Source: Seiridium cupressi (lineage: Eukaryota; Ascomycota; Sordariomycetes; Amphisphaeriales; Sporocadaceae). From it: a DNA stretch of 57,879 bases. Position 1 is the first letter of the stretch. Each line of letters starts with the position of its first letter. The stretch covers positions 1 through 57,879 of the forward strand of contig JARVKI010000160.1 of the NCBI GenBank assembly GCA_036674765.1. Direction: 5' to 3'. A model generated the notes under the pieces. It was not told the DNA's origin. It did not search any database and saw only the letters and a program-made list of their open reading frames with translations. The translations under genes were made by a program, and so were the position numbers. Shown one piece after another: positions 1 to 11,187 of the stretch.

Positions 1-77
1 ACCCTAACCCTAACCCTAACCCTAACCCTAACCCTAACCCTAACCCTAACCCTAACCCTAACCCTAACCCTAACCCT
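1..77. repeat. telomere repeat, (CCCTAA)n
   Basis: About 13 uninterrupted copies of CCCTAA, the C-rich strand of the TTAGGG telomere repeat used by filamentous fungi. The repeat lies at base 1 and reads CCCTAA inward, so this is a true left chromosome end. The transition at base 78 to unique sequence is abrupt, with no degenerate repeats. Confidence 0.98.
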
Positions 78-3000
78 GTCATCGGAGATAAGAGATGTGC
101 TTGGTCTCATCCTACCTACAATACATCGACTTGTTGCATTCAAGTGCAGGAGATGTGTTAGGAGATCCTACCGCCGGTAACCTATGGGGTCCAACCGGCC
201 CAGCCACTAAACACACATAAGTAACAATGCATAAGGAAATCATACGTTCCTCTCCTTGGCTGTGTGCTATGGGTGTGACGGTACGTAAGACATTGTTTAC
301 GCGCTACCGAGCCCTAAGCTAAAGAGAATGCTCAACAGGTGTGGTACTATATATCTGGGGGGAGAGCTAGCCTACAGTAACCTTACCTGTCCTCAGTGCG
401 GAAAGCCAGCCACCAGCCGATGTGTTAGGGAATGCTAGCCAGACCAGACATTGGCCCACCTCGACCGTTGGTGCTTGCTCCCGAGACTTCTCGGTATCCC
501 AATCGCGATCTGCTTGTGTGGCCAAGTGCAAGGCCTGACACTTGGCGCCTTCGTAATCGTAACGAACCAGAGATGTATCTCCCGAAGTGACTCAAACAGC
601 AGGGATCACAGTAACTGTTTCCTTATCCAGTGCAAATCCAACGTCTGGTCGGTGAACGGCCCAAGTTCCCAGCCCTTGCACATGTGTTAATCGACTGTAC
701 AATACCAAGGCAAGGATATACACTTGTGTCTAGACAAGCGATCCTAATGCATAGCTGAAGCAGACGATAAAGGATGAGGACTGAGATGCTCGTCGACGTG
801 CGCGTCTAAGCGATAGATATGAGTTCTGAGTGACACGGTATTCTGTTGAGTCTCGGCGGCTTCTTGGATAACCGCAAGCATGTCTGTACAATGGCCAAAT
901 CCTAGGTGTCGAAGATGGCACACCAGCCACACCACGCTGTGCCACCTAACCATCTAGAGATTGCTCGGTCTTTTTGGGCAAACCGGAGTAGTTGTCGAGA
1001 TGGTGCCAGGATCGAGGTAAGTATACCTAATCGGATTGTTGATCTTTGAACAGGGGGGATATAAAGTACGAGATCGTCGTCGAGGTGTGAAAGCGGTCGT
1101 CGAGGCGGTCATCAACTGGCGCGTGGAAGGTCCTGTCAATCGACAGTAGAAGTTAGCTTTGAAACATCTCATTATAGACACTGAGAGGACCAGAACAGAT
1201 CATTAAATCAGGATGATAGGGTGGGAGGATATTGGAGAAAGATGAGACATTCGCCAAAGTCTACTTCATAATGGTATCATCGCAGGAGGACGAAGTAAAT
1301 AGAAACCCTCGACGCGGTCCCATTGCCCCACATCGCATTCAGGAGTCGCGCGTAACTAGAGCTTGAGCCAGGTTCTCGAGCGCCAGTGCGAGCAGACAGA
1401 AATAACAACTGAGTAGGTAATCAGCTGTTGTCCGGTGCTTGGTGGGGCGTCGAGGCGTGTGCTTGTCTGTCGAGGTTGGAAGGGATACGTGGTTGAGTTT
1501 GAACAGTGAGCAACGACAGCCCGACAATACTAGGTTAACAGTCTGTAGACTGCTACGCCGCGGCGACCCCGCCACTCCCGCCTAGCAATTACGGCCAGGT
1601 ACGTACCAACCCAGTCCCAAACCTCCAAAGCCCCGCACTGCGCAGGAAGATCTAACGTAGAGTTCTTACATCGACCGCCAATGCATGCACATTCTCTGGG
1701 CGAAGATGTCGTGAACTGTGTGGCAATTTCCGTATGATGTTATGTCGAAGACAGCCAGTCTATATTAAGTAATTGGAAACGGTGAGCAGAATACTACATA
1801 TGAGTTATTAGGCCATCGATGCAGGACAGGGACTCCCCAAACCTATAGCTCAAGAATGGTAATGGTAAGAAGATCCAAACCCGGTGGTTAAATAACTGTG
1901 CTATATAGTGATATCGCAACGAATAGCTACTATTCAGCAACATTGGACTGACCGTAAACTACACTTTGGCAGCCAATAGATGGCTGTCTACGTCCGAATG
2001 GTGTATCTAGCCACCCGAATGTATTGTATCCTTCAGTTGACCCCTCGACTCACAGTTTGAAGCGGCGCTGTGGAGCGATGAGCCTACATGTTCTGAGACC
2101 TATTGGTACAAGAGGCTTAGTACAGATATTAGGCAGTATGCTATCTCGCATAAGTGGTCTTGAATACCAATAAAGGGCCATGTTGCGAGCCTATTTGATT
2201 TCGGGTTAGGTGCGCAAGTGTGGCTCGCATGCTAATGTAGTATTAACTCATTAGATTAATAAGAATTCACTCCATGCCATTAGGCTGGCCCCAAACACCC
2301 TTACTTTCTAAGCTCTCAATTAAACTCGTCCAAAGTTATAGAATTGGCTGAGAAGGAAGTATAGACCGGGCCCTTATTCTGACATGCGTAGTCCTGCCAG
2401 ATTAACTCAACTGTCGGTGACCTTAACATGTCGTTTAGCATTATGCAATCCTCTGATATTAGCATTTCGGGAATAACGTCAAATATGCCATACTAGTGAT
2501 CGTCTACCTTGAAACAGCTCTAATTTCGCTGTCTTTATCCGGGTTAGTCAACTTAACGCACTGCCGTTTCTTCCGATGTTATCACCGAGACTTACCGAGA
2601 AAGAGAGAGGTAACAAGATGCTAGTACTCACAGCAGGCAGTCAGCACGATCCTCCACGGAATGCAGGACCTATTCCTGACTGGATGAGCTCGGAGTCCGA
2701 TAGTTTTACGCTCTTACCGAAGGCGGAGCAATGTGCAAAGCTGAAATACAGGTTAGGCTAGAAAGATGGAGGCGTGGGCTCTCTGATCTGACTGCAGAGT
2801 CCTGGACATAAGGGGCAAAGTGATAGGACTCTAGCACAATCCTGACTCAAGAAGTGGTCAGTATCTTTTCGTCGGATATTGGACTAAGTTACGCATTTCC
2901 TATAACAAAGTTGAAGGTGTTCTGCTACAGAATTGGTCCGCGGGACGCGATGTCTGATTTAAGGTCATATTAGCCGAGTTTAAGTCCAGAGTTTCGATCT

Positions 3001-6000
3001 AGTCCTAATATCTACGTCCAAAACTTTTTCGATATCCCTTCATTGTTCCGATTTTCCTAAATATAACACCTATCTCTCGGCTTTGCCGGGTGGCGTGCGC
3101 GTTGACCCCATAGAAGTCTGGCATCTAAGAGTGCCAAGTTCGCGATTAACTTATTGAACATGATCCACCAGTCAATAACATTTGCGGAGACTCGCCGGAT
3201 GTGACGGAGAAATTTTGATCAGCCTTGCCTGGGATACCAACAGAAGTACCATGATTCAGCTAAGAGTTTACGAGCTAAATGAAAACATTGATAAGAATCA
3301 ATACGCCAGACCGACCATAGGATGTCATTCTGGCTAGCTATGCTAAGCTAGCTTTCACCGAGGTTCCGACATCTGCCACATGGTCGCAACTACGGTGGAT
3401 AGGATCGATAACAGGCTCTATTCTGCTATGGCCACTATTTTGCTAGACGTCCCACGGCAAGGCCAGCGGCGCTATTATCATACCAATCCACTATAACGAT
3501 TCGACGAACGGTGTTTATCTTATTATAAAACGCCACCATCTAGTCAGCAGTGACAACTGAGGAAAGGGGCAATGTGCTACATGTAGATTCGAGCCAAGTT
3601 CTCTATTGCTTGATTGTAAAGGGTGATATGATGAAAACGGGAGCTTAGCAGACGGGTTTGGATCATGGACGAGCGCTTGGATGCGCTGATAGTCAACTGC
3701 TACATTGTAGCTATCAAGTACAACCAAGTTCTGTCGAGGAGGAACATTTAGGTGGCTGGCTCTATTCAAGGGTCATGCAGCGTCGATTAGGTCGGTTAAT
3801 GCTAGTCTGCTGGCTTAAGTAAGAGGGATAAAACCGCGAGAGGGCATGTCATTGTCGAGCTAGAGTTCACTCTTGATACATGGCGCCATTATTAGTTCCC
3901 ATAGACGATTGCCATAGCGGTTATGGATACTTTTACTGTGAACCAATCGAATGACTCCCCTTGAAGCTCCCGGCTGGACTGTTCTATCATGCGGAGCAGT
4001 CGGCTGGCAGCAGGCCTTTATGGAGAGTTGGCGAAAAGGGTTCAAGAAAAAGTGTAAACTCCGGTTTTACTCTGTTTACATGCCATGTAGTGGGGAGATG
4101 CCAGGGAGCATGTGCGTCTTCCTAGAAGTCTAGACACGTGCCAAGATTAACTGTGGTGGCTTTGAGTTATAACAGTCCAGAGATAGGACTAGGTCTAGTT
4201 AACCCCTCTTGTTCATCTCGCCAGCTTCATGCCAAAATCGCAACGCGCCTTTCTTCGAGCGGGGCGAATGCTCCGCATATCTCCAGGGGAAGCCATAACA
4301 CCTCCTGACCCGACTACTGCCACCAGCATGTAACTTCACGTACACTGACTCGCCGCCCCATTCACTCCGCCGGCTTATCGGACAATTGTCTAGAGGGTCG
4401 ATTGTCGCAAAACTCAAGTTCACTATTACTGGTTCTTTGCGTTCAATGGATTGGACAAAACCGTGTGCAATATTGTAACACCCGTGTCGGTCGAAGCCCT
4501 GGGCTCGTCGTCGAAAGGTACATGTAATCAACGTGTTCAGTGCACGGAAAATGGTTAGTGGAGCACTGCTGTCTCACAGCGTGCTGCTAACGTTTCGGAA
4601 TGGACTAGAGGGCGTATATCAGAAATATTCACATTGGCACTGGCGTGAGAAATTCCCCGACCAAACGTTTACATAGAGAAAGGTCCATCAAGTAGACCCA
4701 AGACGTTGGTCTGCGAGACGTAGTCTCACGGCCGCTAATGTAGCTCGCCGCCCAGGACGACGGACACTGCTGGAACGGCTCTTACAATGCACTTATCCAG
4801 CAGACGGAATGCTAATCACTGCGCATAGCACCCAATGAAGTTGACTTCTAATTCAGGAACCTCTAAGAGATCTTTGGAAACCGCGCGGTTGGCTTTGGAT
4901 GGCTTAGCTGTTTACCACGGCTTGTTAAAGTCAATTCCTATACAATTCAAGATTATGTCGGCATTACAGTACATGGCAATAATTTTGAACCCCTGTCAGG
5001 TATCTTAACGGGGACGTAAACCAAATATGGCACCTCTTATATCGGTTATTTTAGTAGGATACTTGACAGGGGTTCAAAATTATTGCCATGTACTGTATTA
5101 TGAATCGTATATCAGCATCAGCCAGCAGATCATCCCCTCATTGATACGCTACCTCGTACTAGGCAATCCTGGGGTAGCAACAATGCTACACCCGCACACC
5201 CGCACACCCGCTCGAAGCAAGCCGTCACCTAGTCTCCGGCTTTATTACCACTTCCCTGGTTAGTGCCTTCTCGGTGTATACGGAAGACTGTCCCCGGAGG
5301 CTACCTGTACTCGACATTCAGATTAATTGAACGGGGCCAAATAAGCTTGTTGCTATACTGAAGATATCTATAAGGATATGTGTGATAGTGCTACTACGTA
5401 AGGCAGCTGAGTTCAGGCGCGAAGGTTGGTATAAGCTAGCGCCAACAATCCTGAAGTTTCTTTGTCCTCTTGGTTTCGCCACTCACTCTCGATCTTTTCT
5501 TCAAGAGTGCTCGGGGTGTCTCGTCTCAATTCCGGATGAGAACCGTAGGTGATAAGGCAATGTGGGTAGGATCTTCTGTCAGGCGACTGCGGGTCAGGGG
5601 CTACACGGTAGCTCGCCTAATTAGGGCTCGACAGCGCGCTTCATAACGTATAGTCGGCCACATTCCCCGCTCAATTTGTCGGTCGCCTATTAAAACTCAG
5701 ACTATTTGGTAGATCCCGTTGACGCCCCCATACCAAGTGCTATTGCATATGCACGTGGCCGTTTAACGTTGCATGGCTTTGTGGATACTGCGTTCATGCG
5801 AGGTCCAGTCCCCGGGTTCTCAAGCAAACTTGAATGCTCGGCGTGCAGCGCACTGGTTAGACCGCCGGGAACAGGGGTTGTCAGCCATCCCGAATCTGTC
5901 TATAATCTCCGTCGGCATCAAGGATAAGCTGGTTCTCGGCCCACCAGAAGCTCGGCATTCAAAAGGATCCCGAGACTAAGTGTCGACATTCAGGATCACG

Positions 6001-6329
6001 ACATAGGAAACGAACAAGAACGGCCAGTGCCTCGGCCCAATCTCTCAGTATAACTCTACAGGCATGAGTCAGAACCCTGTCGCCGCCTCCTGTGCCACCT
6101 AACATGAAATGCAACGGATATCATGGCCAACATTCGGAGGGGCGTTCTGGGTTTCTCAGCATCGTGACGCGCAGCCACATTAGAAAAACCTGGTCATGGA
6201 CCCATAGAGGCACAGCGCTGATCTTCTGGTGTTTTCCTTAAAAGGATTGCCGGGTCGCGCAATCTTGATTCTCTCGAGCTGTAACTACACACTCACTGCA
6301 CGGCAACAAACTACCTACATTCATTCGCC
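78..6329. other. subtelomeric gene-free region
   Basis: About 6.2 kb with only short open frames on both strands (longest about 110 codons at 4199-4531, minus strand) and no recognisable protein motif. Base composition looks balanced rather than strongly AT-rich, so classical RIP-type decay is not obvious by eye. No telomere-linked helicase was recognised. The only structured element I see is the inverted repeat at 4965-5097. Confidence 0.7.
4965..5097. repeat. 40-bp inverted repeat (stem-loop)
   Basis: The left arm at 4965-5004 (starts TACAGTACATGGCAATAA) and the right arm at 5058-5097 (ends TTATTGCCATGTACTGTA) are reverse complements over 40 bp with one mismatch, G4999 against T5063, which would be a G-U wobble in RNA. 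The 53-bp loop is 5005-5057. Either strand transcribed across it would fold into a long near-perfect hairpin. No flanking coding gene explains it. Confidence 0.9.
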
Positions 6330-8435
6330 ATGCGTGCAAGTTGCTTACTCGGTCTTGTGGCCTCTTCCTTTTGGCTGGCCGCAGCTGAAGATCTGAGTGG
6401 ATACGAGTATGTCGTGGTTGGTTCCGGTGCCGGCGGCGGCCCAGTAGCTGCTCGACTGGCCTTGGCTGGACACAAGACACTACTCATCGAAGCTGGAGAC
6501 GACCAGGGAGCCAACGTCAATTATACAGTACCGGCCTACAACGCCAAGGTCTCCGAGGATGAGAAGGTCGCCTGGAACTTCTTTGTCCGCCACTACGCTG
6601 ATGACGAGCAACAAGCCCGCGACTGGAAGGCCAGCTACGACCTTCCAGATGGCAGCATCTACACCGGTCTCGATCCGCCCGAGGGGGCCGTCCTCAAGGG
6701 CACGCTGTACCCTCGTACCGGAACGCTGGGAGGTTGCACTGCGCACAATGCCCTCATTGCTGTCTATCCCCACCAGTCTGATTTTGAATACATCGCAAAT
6801 TTGACTGGTGATGACTCATGGTCCCCTTCCAGCATGCGAACGTACTTCGAGAAGCTGGAGAAGAACCAGTATCTCCTCCCGGGAGTCGCTGGACATGGTA
6901 TGTTGCTCGGGGCCTATTCCTGACCCTTCTCGGAATGTCTAAGGAGCTCAACGTCCATAGTTGGACTTGTTGGAGCACCTACTTCTCGGATATGACTCTT
7001 CTAACTCATATCTTCACTTGAAAGAGTAGTTACTGACTCGTTTTCGTACGCAGGGTACGATGGCTGGCTTGAAACCGAGACGGCACCATTGAGTATCGTA
7101 GTGGAAGACGTGCAGCTTCTCTCCTTGCTGACTGGCGGCGCCTGGGCCCTCGGCAATTTGACCGGTGGTGTCTTCGATCTTGCTACACTGGTGGCCGGCG
7201 ACGCGAATGCCGATACTTTGAGCCGAGACCAAGATCCGGGATATTACCAGATCCCGCTTAGCACCAATGATGCACACCGAACTGGTGCCCGAGAGTTTGT
7301 CGTAGCGGTACGAGACGCTATGAACGATGACGGTTCTAAGGCATACCCGCTTGATGTCCGACTGAACTGCCACGTCACCAAGATCGTATTCGACAACACC
7401 ACGTCCCCACCCACTGCTACTGGAGTCGAGTTCTTGGACGGTGATCACCTCTACAGCGCTAGTCCCTTAAGTGCGGGTGCTAGTGCTGGCATTGCTGGAA
7501 GTGCTACTGCATCGCGTGAGGTAATCGTGGCTGGTGGTGTCTACAATTCACCCCAGTTGCTGAAGCTTTCGGGTGTTGGTCCTCGCGAAGAATTGGAATC
7601 ATTTGATATCCCTGTTGTTGTCGATCTCCCTGGCGTGGGTACCAACCTGCAGGATCACTACGAGATATCTGTGAACTCCAAAATGCCAGCCAACTGGACA
7701 GCTTTTGATGGCTGCACTTGGAGCTTTGATGGCGAGTATGACGAATGCTTGGACCGATGGAATACCTCCGTCTTAGGCGATCGCGGCGTCTACTCTTCGG
7801 CCGGTCTAGCGGCCACCATGCTTTACAAGAGCACCGTCACCGAGGATGACAGCTATGATGTCTTCGTCTTCGGTGGCCCAGTCAACTTCCGTGGATACTA
7901 CCCCAACTACAGCTACAACGCCACGAAGCTCCATGACTGGTTCTCGTGGGCTATCTTGAAGGCCCACCCACGTAACAGAGCCGGTAGCGTGACACTCCGC
8001 AGTGCTGATCCTCTCGACATGCCCGAGATTGTCTTCAACTATTTCCAGGATGGCGCGGATGAGGATCTGCAGGCCTTGTACGAAGCCATAGGACTTGCCA
8101 GGGACGCATACGAGCGCCAGCTTGTACCCACCATAGAGGCATTGCCCGGAAACGAGACGGACACGGAGGAGGCAGTCAAGCAATACATCAAGGATGGAAC
8201 TTGGGGACACCATGCCTCATCCACGTGCCCAATTGGTACTGACGATGATGCGATGGCTGTTCTGGATTCCAACTTCCGAGTTCGTGGTGTCAGCGGTTTA
8301 CGGGTCGTAGATGCGTCAGTGTATCCACGCATTCCTGGTACTTTCACTGCAGTATCAACATACATGGTTGGTGAGAAAGCCGCGGATGTCATCTTGGCAG
8401 GTTTGGCAAGCGCAAACTCAACAACTACGTCTTGA
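6330..8435 (+). CDS. secreted GMC oxidoreductase (FAD)
   Basis: Two exons, 6330-6897 and 7054-8435, joined across a 156-bp intron (GTATGT...CGCAG), give 649 residues. Residues 1-19 look like a signal peptide, so the enzyme is probably secreted. The FAD-binding Rossmann motif GSGAGGGP lies near residues 31-38, and the second GMC signature surrounds NSPQLLKLSG in exon 2. Near residue 575 the GHHASSTCPIG segment supplies the first catalytic His. In the closing PRIPGTFTAVSTYM segment the usual second catalytic His/Asn position appears to be Phe. The family oxidises alcohols, sugars or aryl alcohols using FAD and oxygen or quinones; the substrate here cannot be told. Length is normal for the family and the frame is intact. 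It is the most telomere-proximal gene. Confidence 0.93.
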
Positions 8436-8707
8436 GTGGTGTACAAACGTGTTTAATCGAACCTTGTATATATTTTACTCGAAGCGAACTTTTCATAAGC
8501 AATTCAGTTGCCGCACTTAAGCCAAAAATGTTTTAGAAATAGATATATCACATGTCAGTTCGGGCTACCATGCTGATTTGTCCTGTGTCTTTCCGGGCCA
8601 ATACTATGGCAGTCTGGTCCGAGTTACACGTGCACTTGAGCCACCAAAGTTTCTGGCGAGCCCAAAATGTCTCATGTCAATTGAAGTCGCTTACCAAAGT
8701 TTTCTCG
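8436..8707. other. intergenic, no gene seen
   Basis: Sequence between the end of the GMC gene and the last recognisable part of the decayed ATPase. It may hold further unrecognisable remains of that gene. Nothing else was identified. Confidence 0.5.
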
Positions 8708-10815
8708 TCATGGCGTTAGTTGAGGTGTTTGTTGAACCGTTGCGCCAAAGTGACGTATTAGGTTGCTAATGATGTTATCGTTCAGACGCTTGTTTCCCAA
8801 TCTCCTGCTACCAGCGTTGACCATTGCGCTATTAGATATACCTGGCTCGCCGCAGAGCAACAATATAAGACTAGTGCCTTTTCTTTTAACCAGGTTAAGC
8901 CTCGTACCAATGCTCGTTGCGCCACCAGTACGTGCACTTTCGTGCGTTTTGACGAGTGCAAGAATTGTGGTCTTGCTCCTTTCTGCTAATATGAGATCGC
9001 CGAAATTGTTCTCAAACTTCACATTAGAAAGGTCGAATAGTCTTATTGTGATTTATTGCTGATTTCGAAGTACGTAGCCGTGTACGCGATCAGGAAGAAG
9101 CATGAGGTCGTCTTCGCTCAGTTCTGACAACTTTCTCGGACCAAGTATACGACCGTTATATTGCAAGTAGGCTTTTAGATCGTGCTGACCCATACTTGGG
9201 TCTTTTGAGATAAGGCCTTCGCCACAATGTCCCTCCAAGCTGTGTTTGCAGAAGATTGCAAACATGTTTCGCGCATGTCCACCTTTGTCAGGTCATCTAA
9301 GCCAACCTTTGTTGCACGCCTCCATTCTAAGATTGTGTTGGTGGCTACGGCCATATCGATGATGACTTGTGCGTCAACTTCATGCGACGGCTCATCGACT
9401 GTTTTTCCTATCATCATATGATGCGAGAAAGGAGGAGCTGTGACTTGAAGGAAGAGCCGAACCTGTACCCGCGCTTCAGCCTTGATCTTGTTAACATCAG
9501 TATGAAATTCCGGAGGGAAGACTGCGAGTAGATTGATCGGCTGTGAGCCGCTATATTTGGGGACGGTAAATTTGTGAAGTTTTGGAACGTAGTCCGACCC
9601 GTCAGATCCGAGGCTGAGACAATCGACTACAAGCCCGTCATGAGCTGATGTCCTTTCCTCCCCTTTCCTCATCATATCTATGAGGGGTTCGCGACCGCCG
9701 GTGGAGTTGATGACTCGATAGGCACGTGATGCTTCGGATCGATTGACGCAAATTGTCCTCCGCTCAAACAAGTGCCAAAGATCTGCAAACTCTATCTCTG
9801 TTGCTGTTACATCGGCTATGCCTCGTCTCAAATCAAATGTCGGTCTTAAATCGTTGCCGAGGAACGTGACCAGCAACTCCAAATCCATCAAGACGTCTTC
9901 ATCCTTGAACATGGGCACGTTTTGACGTTGAGAACGTGCAGCTACTTCTGGTGGCTTTTCATCTGCCATCGACGTATCTTTGATCTTTGACCTGAGCTGT
10001 GACAAACTCTCGCGAATTTGCTGCTCATTCTTGACAAATACCTTGAAAGATCTGAGAAACACAGTGCCTGGATATAGGGGACGCTCGTCCTTATGCGTTG
10101 TATCGTTTATCTCAATGCTCTCTCCTGTCACTTGCTTGAGATGAACAAGCAGCGGCCGGGATCGAATTCTCAGTCTCTCAGGGACCTGACGAGTGATAGT
10201 AATGGTCTCATAGAGTGGAATTTCAGGATCCAGATTCGACGCTGATTGGACTGTAGTGCTCTCAAGACTCCTTAGACCTAAGACTTCCAATGCGGGGAGA
10301 TTTTCCGACGGCACATCATATGTCTGCTTGCTTATCCTAAAAGCCTCGAATGCAGAACGCCAGATTTCATGTTTGTGGACTGGGTACTTCGGGTCAGGAC
10401 TATCGGAGGCTTTGGTTTTTGGCTTATTGTGCACAAAATCCTGGACGTTCTTGATCGTCTTTTCCAGCTCGGTGATTCTCATCTCTGCATAGGTCAAATG
10501 TAAGACCGCTTGCCTAGATCGAGCCTCAACTAGACCGGCCTTTTTATCTCTTTGGGATTGTCTTGTCCCCAGACAACCATACTGCGAGATTTGCGCCTTC
10601 CTTCCTACCTGCTTTGAGTATTCGGTGGGATCTGCGTCTTGGTCTATGTTGGCGATCAGGTCTGAGATGTTGTCAAGTTCAGTCAGCCTGTTGATGGGTG
10701 CTTCTCTCAGCCCGGTTTCGCTGTTGTTATTTCGGGTTGCATCTTCCGTCTTTGCTGATTCTTGTTCCACTGCGGCTGGTAGAGGAACACTTTCTACTAG
10801 TAGATCATCCGCCAT
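8708..10815 (-). pseudogene. broken DUF7025/AAA-type ATPase
   Basis: The first 540 or so residues (start 10815) are open and resemble the N-terminal part of fungal DUF7025-type AAA ATPases: a short coiled-coil-like stretch (RITELEKTIKNVQ), then DLWHLFERRTICV and FTVPKYSGSQPINLLAVFP. The frame ends at 9175, but a second frame from about 9265 restores homologous text (LSEDDLMLLPDRVHGYVLR). That frame hits a TAA at 9053-9055 and resumes at once with FGDLILAERSKTTILALVKTHE, the start of the AAA module. The P-loop expected near 8830-8851 reads GEPGISNS instead of GxxGxGKT, and homology fades after it. So there is a frameshift near 9240-9265, a nonsense codon, a destroyed Walker A and a missing C-terminal half. 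Domain names are from memory. An intron could explain the frame change but not the other damage. Confidence 0.72.
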
Positions 10816-11187
10816 GGTGGCAATCTTGACACGATAGGCGACTTCGGATCACTAGTAGTAAGGGAGAATCAAAAGAAACAAGATGAAAAATATTTCGGCG
10901 AGCCAAAACCCCCGTAAGATCCTGGATCTCTCAGAGGTCTGGACTCCGCTCCCAATATTAAAGCAGGTTGTGCCCTGCATATGCCCAATCATACACATGT
11001 GACGGCCCATATGAACGAGAACCTGCACTTGGCAATTGAAGTGAGAGGTAAGGCGCTTACTTTGCTATCGATTGGTGAATTACCTCTTCTACGAGTTCTA
11101 CTCAACTCGCTCGTTAGGCGTGATTTTCCATACCTGAGACTAGAATTGAGGCAAACCATAGATCACCATATTTGATTATATTCGAAA
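10816..11187. other. shared upstream region of two divergent ATPase-like remnants
   Basis: A 372-bp spacer between the start of the minus-strand DUF7025/AAA remnant (10815) and the presumed start of the plus-strand STAND-like remnant (11188). The two are divergent. No specific regulatory motif is recognised. Confidence 0.4.

Noticed and set aside
4199..4531. 110-codon minus-strand frame in the subtelomere
   Set aside because: No motif, no signal peptide and no splice context; length expected by chance in about 6 kb.
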